From: DASRAJ01 sp039920305
Lineage (GTDB): Bacteria > Bacteroidota > Bacteroidia > Chitinophagales > UBA10324
Assembly: GCA_039920305.1 (NCBI GenBank)
Contig: JBDSEA010000035.1
Coordinates: 1 to 43,481 of the forward strand
Direction of reading: 5' to 3'
Length of the DNA: 43,481 nucleotides
Both the position numbers and the translations under genes were made by a program. Below the pieces are notes generated by a model. It saw only the letters and a list, made by a program, of their open reading frames with translations, had not been told where the DNA came from and did no database searches. Below are positions 18,064 to 27,217 of the stretch, piece after piece (within the stretch, counting starts at the first letter, position 1; each line of letters begins with the position of its first letter).

Positions 18064-18330
18064 TTAGTTTATGCTGTTATGAAGGATCAATCCTTTTTTT
18101 GATGCTACAAAAAATGATTTTTCAAGCGCCGGATAATCCGGAGTTTCCAGTTTTTCCTCCTTGCCTGCATTCATTTTTACCTGAATAATTAATTCATTTT
18201 CCAGAAGATGCTTCATCCCTGCTATTATCAAATCCTTGCTTTCCCCTAAATTTTCAATCACGCTTTCGAAAGAGGAGAGAAAGTACAACTCATCGAGAAT
18301 GCGGTATTCCATCTCTGTTAGTGAATTCAT
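18064..18330 (-). CDS. Small predicted winged-helix-like protein, translationally coupled to the GT2 gene
   Basis: 88 residues. The start chosen is ATG 18330, whose ATGA overlaps the TGA stop of the upstream glycosyltransferase; a longer start at 18351 would overlap by 25 nt. The sequence LTEMEYRILDELYFLSSFESVIENLGESKDLIIAGMKHLLENELIIQVKMN suggests helix, helix, recognition-like helix and a short beta wing, a compact wHTH pattern without a membrane segment. I cannot name a family. The strict overlap suggests it acts with the GT2 enzyme, perhaps as a small regulator. The phosphatase gene follows after 108 nt. Confidence 0.75.
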   Translation of the reverse strand: MNSLTEMEYRILDELYFLSSFESVIENLGESKDLIIAGMKHLLENELIIQVKMNAGKEEKLETPDYPALEKSFFVASKKGLILHNSIN

Positions 18331-19466
18331 TGCACCATTCTTCCCTTCCATTTTACTTTGAACAAATTTCCTGCAAATCCTATCACTGCAATATAAAAAA
18401 TATGAAGAATCTCAATAGGCAGGAATAAATACATCAGCTTTTTGCGCTCATAATATTTACTCACAAGATTTAAAAAAATAAAATCCAGAATTAATTTCAG
18501 GACCACCTGAAAAATGCATATAGCAATGAGTGTTTGCATTATACACAAAAGTACAAGTGACGTTAAAACAGAAACATTGAACAGATAAACCAATAACAGG
18601 TTGACTGTAATTTTTATATCACTGTATGACGCGGATTTCGAAGCCCATCGCATCCTTTGCCTGATGTACGATTTTACAGTCAGTTGAGGCAGGGTAAATA
18701 CTGCTGCATTTTGATTTTTAAGAAAGAGAACACCATCATTCCACCGATTTGCCATCTTATGCATCAGCAACATGTCATCACCGGAAGTTATTTCAGAAAT
18801 TCCATAGTAGCCATTTACATCATAAAATGATTTTTTCCGAAAAGCAAGGTTGGCACCATTACACATAGTTGGAAACATCATCCGGATAGTCGCCCCCGTA
18901 ATTCCCGCCATGCCAATGAGATCGAGTGACTGAAATTTTTCAAAGAAATTTTTTTCATCCTTTATCATTACCGGGCCCAGGATCATGTGACACCCTGTGG
19001 TTTCATAAAAATCAACAATGGTGGACAGCCAGGCTGAATTCACCCTGCAATCAGCATCAGTGGTAATAATCAGCTCACCGGCTGATGCTGCAATACCTGC
19101 CTCGAGCGATTTTTTCTTGTAACTGAATATTTTTTCCCCACTTCCAATACAATCTTTCAGGTGAATGACCCTGATGCGGCCCGGTGAAAAGGAAGCTGCA
19201 ACAACCGAAGTGCTATCTTCAGAAAAATCATCAACCACAATGATCTCTAACAGGCCTGCCGGGTAGTTTTGGTTTAGTAAATCAGTCAGCAGATTTCCAA
19301 TGGTTGACTCCTCATTCCTTGCAGGTATTATTATGGAAACCCTGGTTCCGAAATTTTTTTCGGCCGGAATAAATTCAGATAGCCCGAGCCAGCCTTTTAT
19401 ATAAAATGCAAACAAAAGAATATAAGCAACGGTTAGCCCTGAGGCAACTACAGAATAGATAAGCAT
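18327..19466 (-). CDS. Membrane-anchored GT2 glycosyltransferase
   Basis: 379 residues. An N-terminal membrane segment (about 5-25) precedes a GT-A domain: RVSIIIPARNEESTIGNLLTDLL, EIIVVDDFSEDST and ELIITTDADCRV (DxD metal site), then SGDDMLLMHKM and IRQRMRWASKS, the (Q/R)xxRW motif of processive or polyisoprenyl-linked GT2 enzymes. Three or four membrane helices follow from about 285. The fold is like BcsA-type or biofilm/carotenoid-glycan GT2 proteins. It probably makes or extends a surface glycan at the inner membrane. It lies 70 nt downstream of the Asp-box T9SS gene on the same strand and overlaps the small winged-helix-like gene. Confidence 0.92.
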   Translation of the reverse strand: MLIYSVVASGLTVAYILLFAFYIKGWLGLSEFIPAEKNFGTRVSIIIPARNEESTIGNLLTDLLNQNYPAGLLEIIVVDDFSEDSTSVVAASFSPGRIRVIHLKDCIGSGEKIFSYKKKSLEAGIAASAGELIITTDADCRVNSAWLSTIVDFYETTGCHMILGPVMIKDEKNFFEKFQSLDLIGMAGITGATIRMMFPTMCNGANLAFRKKSFYDVNGYYGISEITSGDDMLLMHKMANRWNDGVLFLKNQNAAVFTLPQLTVKSYIRQRMRWASKSASYSDIKITVNLLLVYLFNVSVLTSLVLLCIMQTLIAICIFQVVLKLILDFIFLNLVSKYYERKKLMYLFLPIEILHIFYIAVIGFAGNLFKVKWKGRMVQ

Positions 19467-19536
19467 TATTCTATTGGAATAGAAATTTCACATCCGGGAT
19501 CCAGCTTTAAATTTTTCTGATATATCGGGAAGAAAT

Positions 19537-22500
19537 TTATCGCTGTAAAATAACGGGTAGCATCAGCATTTCCGTTTGCGTGATAACTTTCATCAGATAC
19601 ATCCCGTCAGGCTGTGAGGAAAGATCGCCTGATAAATTATCTTGATTCTTTGTAAATGTTATGCTAAGTACCTCGCCCAGCATATTACAGAGAACAACGG
19701 ATGATGTCTCCTGTGTATGCGGAATGAAAACGTTAAACGCACCATTCGTTGGATTCGGATAGGCGATAATTTCAGCGGGAATTAAAGGCTCCATCACTGA
19801 AAGAGGTGTTCCGTTTAAATTGATGTCATCTACATAAAGGTTATTTCCATGCTTGGCAATAGCGTCGAACCTTAAAAGAATTTTACTGAAAAGATTAAAA
19901 TCGGTGATGTCAATAGTCTCTTCCTTCCAGTCAGTAACAGCAGGAACATACACAGATGATTGGTATGGAACACTTGCAAGATCCTCACCTCCTTTATAAA
20001 ACAAATCCATCCAAGTTTCGCCACAATCAGCTGATATGCGGATGCGCAGTGTATCTGAGCGCTGTGGTCCATAACTGGCGTGAGCCCAATCGAATTTCAG
20101 GTGTAATGGCGGTACCATTCCCGTGAAATCAAGATAGGGTGTGGTAAGCATATCAGTTCCGGAGGTAACATCTTTGAAATTTGCTTTTGCGCTGTGCACG
20201 GAATTTCCAAAACCGCCTGCATCAGCAGTTACTGACCAAATGCTGTTGTCATTTTCAAGCGACCATCCGGCTGGGGGCATTACACCTGCTTCAAATCCTT
20301 CCTCAAATGGCAATGCAGTTCCGGTTGCCACCGTATTGAAAATTGAAGTATCAGCATCATTGATCAGGTTATTATCGCTGATTCCGTTAGGATCCAAAGT
20401 GGAGACAGCCAGAGTATGAATCCCCGCCGCGGGAATAATAGTTGAAGGCAAGGTTATGGTGGCAGAAGCAAACGGTGCAATATTCAGGTTCCAGCCGCTG
20501 ATATCAGGTATACCGCCATCAATATCATAGCTTACATTAAATGAATTAACGGAAGAAGTACCAAAATTTTTAACCTTTACCACAGGTGAAACTTCTTCCA
20601 CACAAACATCATTAACCGGATAGGTTATTGATGTTATTCCTATATCATTTACATATTGAATCGTGTTATAGAGGTCTGATTCCCAAATGCCACGACCATA
20701 AGTTGCGGCTCTCAGCTTATTAGCCCCATAATTGATTTCAAGCTCGTGAACCATTACGTTGGGTAAGCCCGTCATGTAAGCGACCCAGTCAGTAAGCGTA
20801 TTATCCCGGTAAAAGACGCCGACATCCGTTCCGGCATATATCCCATCAGAACTATTTTTCTCATACACGATGGTATTTACGGGAACATTGGGAAGAGTGC
20901 CTGAGACATTGTTCCAGGTTGCCCCGCCATCATCAGAATTGAAAATTTTATTACCGGAAGCATAACCGCTGAATGCAACCCATACATTCATTGGGTCATT
21001 GCTGCTCACTGCGATGTAATTCATCCCCACAGTACCCACTGGAAGTGTTCCGGTAATATCTACCCATGTACCTCCGGCATCAGATGAGCGCTTTATTTTG
21101 TTTAGCGCACACGCATAAACGTAATTATTGTCAGAAGTTGCAACTGCAACCCAGAAGCATTCATTGCCCAGTGAAGCATTGGTATTTGACCAGTTATTTC
21201 CCCCATTCGTTGATTTGTAAATCGCACTGCTGCCTCCATAATAAAGTATGTTGTGGTCAACAGGATCAAGGGTATATGGAGTTAGCCATGGTCCTCCTCC
21301 AGGAGAAATGGATTGAAATGTTAAGCCCCCATTGGTGGTTTTTTGCAGGCCACCATATTGAGATTCGATGTATGCAATATCTTCATCTGTATAATCCACG
21401 CGGGTTTCCATTCCATCAGCGCCGTAAACTTGCTGCCAGCTGGTGCCATCCCATTTATTGCTTCCGTTATCCTGCCAGCCGGAATACATCACATCAGGAT
21501 TTGTTTCAGAAGAACTCATACGATACATCTGTGCGATCATGAGCCCTTCACTCAGGTCACTCCAGTTAATTCCAAAATCAATGGATTTAAAAATGCCACC
21601 GTCATTACCGGAAAAAATCACCTCAGTACTACCGGGAAGAAAGCGCGCGCAATGGCCATCAGCATGAACATAATTGTTTGCCGTATGCGGGGTATAAACG
21701 GAAGCGGATTGCCACGATGTTCCGCCATTACTGGAAACCGTGGTAGTAAGGCCTGCAGCAACCAGGTAATCTTCATCAGCAGATGAAACATCAAAATCAG
21801 TATCATAATAGCCATAGAAGCTTGCATTGGGTGATTGCTTATTCTGCCATGTGAGTCCACCATCATCTGATCGCTTAAATGTTCCGCTCTCATTAAAAAT
21901 ATAAATTACGTCAGCATTGGCATCGGAGGTTTCAATTGACACCCTGCCCGTACCCGCTACATTATCAGCGAGGACGCTCCATGTCGCACCCCCATCGGTG
22001 GACCATACTACATCCTTATTGCCTGCAGAATAAACTGTATCCGGATGGGCTGTATTGAAGGCAAAATCGTAGCAGTGAGTACTATCGGCAAGCATCCAGG
22101 TAGTTCCTGCATCATTCGTATAATAAATGCCACCGCGTGTTGCAGCAAGAAGAATGTTTGATTTCGCGGGATGAATAACGAGCCGCTGTACAATTTCAAT
22201 ATTATCCTGGTTATAATTTAAGCCCGTAGGAGCCCAGGTTGTTCCACCATCCATTGATTTGAAAATTCCCGCAGTATAAACACCTCCCCAGAAATCTTTA
22301 TCACTTTGCCAGGTGGCTTCATAGCCATAACCATCACCAGTGGCCACATAAATAATACTGGAATTTGCCGGATCAATTGCAACATCAGCGGTACTGGTAA
22401 CAGGAAGAAAATCAGTGAGGGGTATCCAGCCCCCGTTGGTTGTGCTTTTCCAGACACCACCCCCGGCAGTGGCCAGATAAATAATTTCACTGCTGTTGGG

Positions 22501-22902
22501 ATCAAAGCGCACCGCATTTACCCTGCCTGCGCCGCCCCCTTTGGAAGGAACTACCGCAGTGCCAACCGGTTGCCAGTTAGAATTTCGCAGTGAATTTACC
22601 TCAGGATGATTCTGCTGATACTTTTCCCTTTCTTTGGGGGCAATAGCAGGATCAGGCATAATGCCCGTAGGAAAAGTTCGCTGTTCCATCAGCCATTCCC
22701 AGCGATGAAATTTTTCAAGTATGCCATCATTTCCTTGTTCATTCTCTGATTCAGCTCTTTGTAATTCATCCTCATCAAACTGACTGTAAAACTGATCACG
22801 AATGCTATAAAAGTTTTGAGGAACCGGTTCGGAAGCAAGTTTTATATGCTGTGCACTCACATTCAAAATGCTGAATGGAATCAGAAGTAAAAGATATTTC
22901 AT
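19537..22902 (-). CDS. Large secreted Asp-box (BNR/VPS10-like) propeller protein with T9SS sorting domain
   Basis: 1121 residues with signal peptide MKYLLLLIPFSILNVSAQ. After an acidic leader, about ten Asp-box units (S-x-DGG-x-TW style: KSMDGGTTW, YTNDAGTTW, STDGGATW, RSDDGGLTW, KSTNGGNNW, RSSDAGGTW, NSDDGGATW) cover roughly 140-730, as in sortilin/xyloglucanase-type or YCF48-like propellers. A CARDB-like adhesion module follows (VNDIGITSITYPVNDVCVEEVSPVVKVKNFG), then a MAM/choice-of-anchor J-like jelly roll (LPFEEGFEAGVMPPAGWSLEN). The end is a type A T9SS domain (IAYPNPTNGAFNVF ... QPDGMYLMKVIT). Role: surface or released protein, possibly glycan-binding; no sialidase catalytic Arg triad could be identified. 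It is divergent from the TonB receptor. Confidence 0.9.
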   Translation of the reverse strand: MKYLLLLIPFSILNVSAQHIKLASEPVPQNFYSIRDQFYSQFDEDELQRAESENEQGNDGILEKFHRWEWLMEQRTFPTGIMPDPAIAPKEREKYQQNHPEVNSLRNSNWQPVGTAVVPSKGGGAGRVNAVRFDPNSSEIIYLATAGGGVWKSTTNGGWIPLTDFLPVTSTADVAIDPANSSIIYVATGDGYGYEATWQSDKDFWGGVYTAGIFKSMDGGTTWAPTGLNYNQDNIEIVQRLVIHPAKSNILLAATRGGIYYTNDAGTTWMLADSTHCYDFAFNTAHPDTVYSAGNKDVVWSTDGGATWSVLADNVAGTGRVSIETSDANADVIYIFNESGTFKRSDDGGLTWQNKQSPNASFYGYYDTDFDVSSADEDYLVAAGLTTTVSSNGGTSWQSASVYTPHTANNYVHADGHCARFLPGSTEVIFSGNDGGIFKSIDFGINWSDLSEGLMIAQMYRMSSSETNPDVMYSGWQDNGSNKWDGTSWQQVYGADGMETRVDYTDEDIAYIESQYGGLQKTTNGGLTFQSISPGGGPWLTPYTLDPVDHNILYYGGSSAIYKSTNGGNNWSNTNASLGNECFWVAVATSDNNYVYACALNKIKRSSDAGGTWVDITGTLPVGTVGMNYIAVSSNDPMNVWVAFSGYASGNKIFNSDDGGATWNNVSGTLPNVPVNTIVYEKNSSDGIYAGTDVGVFYRDNTLTDWVAYMTGLPNVMVHELEINYGANKLRAATYGRGIWESDLYNTIQYVNDIGITSITYPVNDVCVEEVSPVVKVKNFGTSSVNSFNVSYDIDGGIPDISGWNLNIAPFASATITLPSTIIPAAGIHTLAVSTLDPNGISDNNLINDADTSIFNTVATGTALPFEEGFEAGVMPPAGWSLENDNSIWSVTADAGGFGNSVHSAKANFKDVTSGTDMLTTPYLDFTGMVPPLHLKFDWAHASYGPQRSDTLRIRISADCGETWMDLFYKGGEDLASVPYQSSVYVPAVTDWKEETIDITDFNLFSKILLRFDAIAKHGNNLYVDDINLNGTPLSVMEPLIPAEIIAYPNPTNGAFNVFIPHTQETSSVVLCNMLGEVLSITFTKNQDNLSGDLSSQPDGMYLMKVITQTEMLMLPVILQR

Positions 22903-23078
22903 GAAAGCTGTTTTGTTTTGAAATTCAATGATACAATATTGTTAGGGCGAAAAAAAATTTTACATTCCAGACTAAAAAAATTCTGCATTTTCATTTCCAT
23001 GATTGACGTACTTTATTTCACTCATGTTAATCGGCTGTTAATGTAAGTTCTTATAAAATCTCCGCTGGATTTAATATT

Positions 23079-23086
23079 TAAGTTTG
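23079..23086 (+). promoter_or_regulatory. -7 promoter box for the TonB receptor
   Basis: TAAGTTTG matches TAnnTTTG and ends 13 nt before the ATG. No convincing -33 TTG is seen at the expected distance. The rest of the 197-nt divergent gap (22903-23099) shows no clear matching box for the minus-strand gene and no obvious palindromic Fur-like site. Confidence 0.55.
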
Positions 23087-23099
23087 CTAAAAATTTCCT

Positions 23100-25511
23100 A
23101 TGAAGATTCTTACATTACTTCCTTTCATAGTTAATGTCTTATTATTGAGTGCCCAATCAAATACAGCAACGATAAAGGGCATTGTTTCTTCATCCACCGG
23201 CGAAAAGCTTGATGCGGCGGGAATATTTTTAGTGAGTACAAAATATAATACGATTACGGGCTCAGACGGAAGGTATGTCCTTAAATCTGTACTGCCCGGT
23301 AAATACACTCTCGCATGCAGCTATCTTGGGTATAAAAAATTCGAAAAGCAAATAAGTATTGAGGATGCGCAGACGCTTCAGCTTTCGGTAATAATGGAGC
23401 CGGATGCGCACGTACTCGATGAAACCATCATCATAGGGCAGAAGGAAGTGAATACTGTTCAGCGCATGCCTGAGACAGAAGGCACAATGGTTTATGTAGC
23501 CAAGCGCAATGATGTGATTCAGATGGACCGGCAGAACAGCAATACCGCACAGGTTGTAGCCCGGCAAATATTTGCCAAAGTACCTGGTGTTGTCATCTGG
23601 GATTTTGATGGTTCTGGCAACCAGCTCAGCGTAGCTACCCGAGGCTTGAATCCGCATCGAAGCATCGAAATGAATATGAGGCAGAATGGCTACAACATTA
23701 ATTCAGATCTCTTTGGCTATCCGGAAGCACATTATTCTCCCGCCATGGAGGGTGTTAAAAAAATTGAGGTAATAAGAGGCAGTGCATCACTTCAGTATGG
23801 ACCCCAATTCGGGGGCTTGCTAAATTTCATCATGCGGGAAGGTGATGCAGATAAAAAGCTCGTATATCAAACACAACAAACTTTTGGCTCTGATGCGCTC
23901 GTAGCAACTTTTAATTCCCTTGGTGGAACAATAGGGAAACTCAACTATTACACTTGCCTCAACTACCGCCGTTCGGATGGCTATCGGGAGAATAGTAATT
24001 ATTACAATTATACTTATTATGCTGAAGCAGGTTATAAATTCTCTGAGCATGTTTCAGCGAAGGTGGAATTCTCAAGAATGTATTATGTAGATCAGTTAGG
24101 AGGCGGTTTAACTGATTCAATGTTCTCTGAAAATCCCTATCAAAGTACCAGGTCAAGAAATTTCTTTCAGCCGAATTTCAATATTCCTGGACTTCAGCTC
24201 AATCTCAAGCTCAATGACCGCACCTCGATTTCACTTGTTTCACATTACATACTCGGGCAGCGCAACAGCGTGATGTTTATTGCTCCGCCAACAATAGGAG
24301 ATACCATTATTGCGGCAACACTGGAATATGTGCCGCGCCAGGTTGATCGTGATTATTACAATAGCTGGGCAAATGAGCTCCGGCTTCTTCACAAGTACGC
24401 GTTCTTTAAAAACAATAACATTTTATCATTCGGACTTCGTTATTCAATCAGCCGCACACACCGGCAGCAAAGGGGCACAGGATCAACAGGAACTGATTTT
24501 GATTTATCCCTTACCTCACCCTACCTGACCGATGTGGTTTTTGAAACTTACAACTATGCTGTTTTCGCTGAAAATGTTTTTCATTTTGGTGAAAAATTTT
24601 CATTAACGCCGGGTATTCGTTTAGACATTTTGAAAACACTATCATCAGGCTCAATAAATTATCTGCCTGATTTCCTTTCTTATAATAAGGTTAGAAATAT
24701 TCCTCTGCTTGGCTGTGGCGCACAATACAATCTTTCAACACATGTGAATACCTATGCAAATATTTCACAGGCCTACAAACCGGTTCTTTATTCTGATCTG
24801 GTCCCCTCTGCAACTCTTGATGTGGTAAATCCTGATTTGAAAGATTCATACGGTTACCAGGCTGACCTCGGAATTCGCGGCAGCATTAAGGATATTCTGA
24901 GATTCGATGCGGGATTTTACTATCTGTATTATGCTGACAGGGTGGGCACCATCACATTACAGGATTCTGCAGAGATGAGTTATAATTATCGCACCAACAC
25001 CGGAACCACGGAAGCCAAGGGACTGGAGGCATATCTCGAATTTCATCCGTTAAACTGGATGAAAATTAATTCCATTGGTGATGTGAGCATCTTTTCATCC
25101 ACATCTACTGATCATGCCGTTTACATAAAAGGCAATATTGTAACAGCAGGTGAGAATATTGACATCAGTGGAAATAAGCTTGAGAATGCACCGGATGTAA
25201 TTTCACGCTCAGGATTTACATGGAGCTATAAAAAATTCTCATCCACTCTGCAGTATAGTTTTACAAGCGAAATTTTCAGTGATGCCTCGAACACTGTGTC
25301 ATCATCCAATGGGATCACAGGAATTGTTCCCGCCTATGGCCTGTTCGATCTAAATGGTGTTTTTGATTTTGGAAAATTTAACGTAAAAGGCGGTATTAAT
25401 AATCTTATGAATAAAAAATACTACACCCGCCGGATAAACACTTACCCCGGCCCCGGAATACTTCCGGGCGATGGAAGAACATTTTATTTAAGCCTGGCTG
25501 CAAGGTTTTAA
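23100..25511 (+). CDS. FecA-like TonB-dependent outer-membrane receptor
   Basis: 803 residues. Signal peptide MKILTLLPFIVNVLLLSAQ, then a carboxypeptidase-regulatory-like domain at about 20-105 (TATIKGIVSSSTGEKLDAAGIFLV...SYLGYKKFEK), typical of Bacteroidota receptors. The plug domain starts near 115 with VIRGSASLQYGPQFGGLLNF, and the 22-strand barrel fills the remainder and ends in Phe. The segments QYGPQ.GG..NF and the C-terminal RRINTYPGPGILPGDGRTFYL recall FecA, the ferric dicitrate receptor, so iron-chelate uptake is plausible but not proven. It needs TonB-ExbB-ExbD, which are not in the window. No FecI/FecR sigma/anti-sigma pair lies adjacent, and the receptor lacks an obvious FecA-type signalling extension. 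Confidence 0.9.
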   Translation: MKILTLLPFIVNVLLLSAQSNTATIKGIVSSSTGEKLDAAGIFLVSTKYNTITGSDGRYVLKSVLPGKYTLACSYLGYKKFEKQISIEDAQTLQLSVIMEPDAHVLDETIIIGQKEVNTVQRMPETEGTMVYVAKRNDVIQMDRQNSNTAQVVARQIFAKVPGVVIWDFDGSGNQLSVATRGLNPHRSIEMNMRQNGYNINSDLFGYPEAHYSPAMEGVKKIEVIRGSASLQYGPQFGGLLNFIMREGDADKKLVYQTQQTFGSDALVATFNSLGGTIGKLNYYTCLNYRRSDGYRENSNYYNYTYYAEAGYKFSEHVSAKVEFSRMYYVDQLGGGLTDSMFSENPYQSTRSRNFFQPNFNIPGLQLNLKLNDRTSISLVSHYILGQRNSVMFIAPPTIGDTIIAATLEYVPRQVDRDYYNSWANELRLLHKYAFFKNNNILSFGLRYSISRTHRQQRGTGSTGTDFDLSLTSPYLTDVVFETYNYAVFAENVFHFGEKFSLTPGIRLDILKTLSSGSINYLPDFLSYNKVRNIPLLGCGAQYNLSTHVNTYANISQAYKPVLYSDLVPSATLDVVNPDLKDSYGYQADLGIRGSIKDILRFDAGFYYLYYADRVGTITLQDSAEMSYNYRTNTGTTEAKGLEAYLEFHPLNWMKINSIGDVSIFSSTSTDHAVYIKGNIVTAGENIDISGNKLENAPDVISRSGFTWSYKKFSSTLQYSFTSEIFSDASNTVSSSNGITGIVPAYGLFDLNGVFDFGKFNVKGGINNLMNKKYYTRRINTYPGPGILPGDGRTFYLSLAARF

Positions 25512-25665
25512 TTTTTACTTTATTTCCGTAATTTATATGAGTCACATTCATGAGGTTCAAATTTATAAACTGGAATTAAATAATTATTTGATTTTTCTCT
25601 TTATCACCGCTATGTTATCAAATTCTTAATTCAACTCTTCATCATATTACGCTATTTGATCCTGC

Positions 25666-25673
25666 TATCTTTG
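25666..25673 (+). promoter_or_regulatory. -7 promoter box for ribH
   Basis: TATCTTTG fits TAnnTTTG and ends 23 nt before the ribH ATG, inside the 185-nt gap after the TonB receptor. A -33 TTG is not evident. No FMN riboswitch is recognisable in the short leader. Confidence 0.5.
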
Positions 25674-25696
25674 AAGCCTTTCATAACCAACCCACC

Positions 25697-26191
25697 ATGG
25701 CTTCCAATAAAAAAAATCTTTCCGGCGCTGCTGTTCAAAAAAATCTTGAGTTAAAAGATGCACGCATTGGCATTATAACATCAGACTGGAATAGTGAGAT
25801 CACCGGTATATTGTTTGAAGGTTGTGTTTCCTCATTGAAAGAAGCCGGGGTGAAGAAAAAAAATCTGGTGGAATTAAATGTGCCAGGCAGCTTTGAATTA
25901 CCCTCAGCCGCCAAGATGCTGGTAGAATCAAAAAAAATGGATGCCGTCATCTGTCTGGGTTGTATCATTAAGGGCGAAACACGCCATGATGAATATATCT
26001 CTCAGGCTGTAGCGAGGGGCATCATGGATCTGAACCTGCGCTATAATATTCCATTCATCTTCGGTGTTCTCACTACGGATAATATGGAACAGGCACGCGA
26101 TCGTGCAGGAGGCCAGCATGGTAACAAGGGCGTGGAAGCGGCAGCCAGTGCCATGAAAATGATGGTGATAAAAGAATCACTAAAGAAATGA
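25697..26191 (+). CDS. ribH: 6,7-dimethyl-8-ribityllumazine synthase
   Basis: 164 residues. It joins 5-amino-6-ribitylaminouracil and dihydroxybutanone phosphate in the penultimate riboflavin step, as a pentamer or 60-mer. Motifs are ARIGIITSDWNSEIT (aromatic/Asn substrate site), VELNVPGSFELPSAAKML (PGSxE), and ICLGCIIKGETRHDEYIS, with the catalytic His in the GETxH motif. Near the end, PFIFGVLTTDNMEQA and the dAGG-style tail are standard. Length is slightly above usual because of a Lys/Ala-rich lead (MASNKKNLSGAAVQKNLELKD). No other rib gene is nearby. Confidence 0.96.
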   Translation: MASNKKNLSGAAVQKNLELKDARIGIITSDWNSEITGILFEGCVSSLKEAGVKKKNLVELNVPGSFELPSAAKMLVESKKMDAVICLGCIIKGETRHDEYISQAVARGIMDLNLRYNIPFIFGVLTTDNMEQARDRAGGQHGNKGVEAAASAMKMMVIKESLKK

Positions 26192-26367
26192 TTGCTCTTA
26201 ACCAAAATAAAACACTACCCCTACAATTTCTAATTTCAACCTTCATTTACAGATAACTTCGCTCACTGCCAGGGCCGGTATTTTTCCGACTTCCCAACTG
26301 TAGCTCTCACCCCAAGTGCCGGTATTTAAATCAAAACTATTTACCTGCATTTTATAATTTCAACGGC

Positions 26368-27201
26368 GTGAAACTTTACACCATTGACACCGGCTTTTTT
26401 AAACTTGACGGTGGTGCCATGTTCGGAGTGGTTCCTAAAAATATCTGGCATGTTCTCAACCCTGCAGACGACAGGAACCTATGCACTTGGGCCATGAGAT
26501 GCTTATTGATAGAAGAAGGAAACCGATTGATCCTTATTGATTGCGGGCTTGGAAACAAACAAAGCGAAAAATTCTTTAGTTATTATGAGCCCCATGGTGA
26601 TGATTCGCTGATCACCTCACTGCTGCAGCATGGGTTTTCATCTGATGATGTCACTGATGTTTTTCTTACTCATCTGCATTTTGACCATTGCGGGGGGGCA
26701 GTTATAAGAAATGGTGAACAGCTTATCCCCGCTTTTTCAAACGCCACCTACTATTGTAACGAAAAACACTGGCAATGGGCGACCAAACCTAATTCAAGAG
26801 AACGCGCTTCATTTCTTAAGGAAAACATTTTGCCTCTGCAGGAAAGCGGTCAGCTGAAGATGATCCAAAAAGAAGATGAGGTTATACCCGGCTTCAACAT
26901 GATCTTTGTGAATGGTCATACCGAGGCGATGATGCTTCCTGTAATCCGTTATCATGACCGTACCATTGTTTATATGGCCGATCTTATTCCCTCAGCAGCC
27001 CACATTCCTGTACCCTATGTGATGGCGTACGATGTTCGCCCGTTGATTACCATTGAAGAGAAAGAAGTATTTCTGAAAATCGCCGCTGAGAATAATTACA
27101 TTCTGTTCTTCGAGCACGACCGCACTGTTGAAGCCTGCACACTCCACGTAACAGAAAGGGGTATCAGAATGAAAGAAGCAGTAAAGATCGAAGAATTGTA
27201 A
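26368..27201 (+). CDS. MBL-fold metallo-hydrolase (AHL-lactonase-like group)
   Basis: 277 residues, started at GTG 26368 (frame begins MKLYTIDTGFFKLDGGAMFG). The zinc site is HLHFDHCGG at residues 102-107 (HxHxDH), followed by HTEA (His), MADLIPSAAH (bridging Asp) and FEHD (His), so the dinuclear set is complete. The opening TGFFKLDGGAMFGVVPKNIW, with long insertions, resembles the lactonase / quorum-quenching and related MBL hydrolases. The substrate is unknown: these families take lactones, phosphodiesters or thioesters. No partner genes point to one. It converges with the DUF4421-like gene, only 16 nt between stops. Confidence 0.92.
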   Translation: MKLYTIDTGFFKLDGGAMFGVVPKNIWHVLNPADDRNLCTWAMRCLLIEEGNRLILIDCGLGNKQSEKFFSYYEPHGDDSLITSLLQHGFSSDDVTDVFLTHLHFDHCGGAVIRNGEQLIPAFSNATYYCNEKHWQWATKPNSRERASFLKENILPLQESGQLKMIQKEDEVIPGFNMIFVNGHTEAMMLPVIRYHDRTIVYMADLIPSAAHIPVPYVMAYDVRPLITIEEKEVFLKIAAENNYILFFEHDRTVEACTLHVTERGIRMKEAVKIEEL

Positions 27202-27217
27202 TTGAACGAATTACTCA

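Noticed and set aside
21066..21542. 158-residue plus-strand frame inside the Asp-box gene
   Set aside because: Antisense shadow of a strongly supported repeat protein with many Asp-box motifs in the true frame.
19537..22902. Active sialidase
   Set aside because: Asp-boxes alone do not make a sialidase; the expected catalytic arginines and Tyr/Glu pair could not be identified.
23100..25511. TonB receptor as a FecIR-type signalling transducer
   Set aside because: No N-terminal secretin/TonB-short-N signalling domain is seen and no sigma/anti-sigma pair is adjacent.
26270..26335. Direct repeat GCCGGTATTT before the MBL hydrolase gene
   Set aside because: Only two copies of about 10 nt with no matching regulator or spacing logic.
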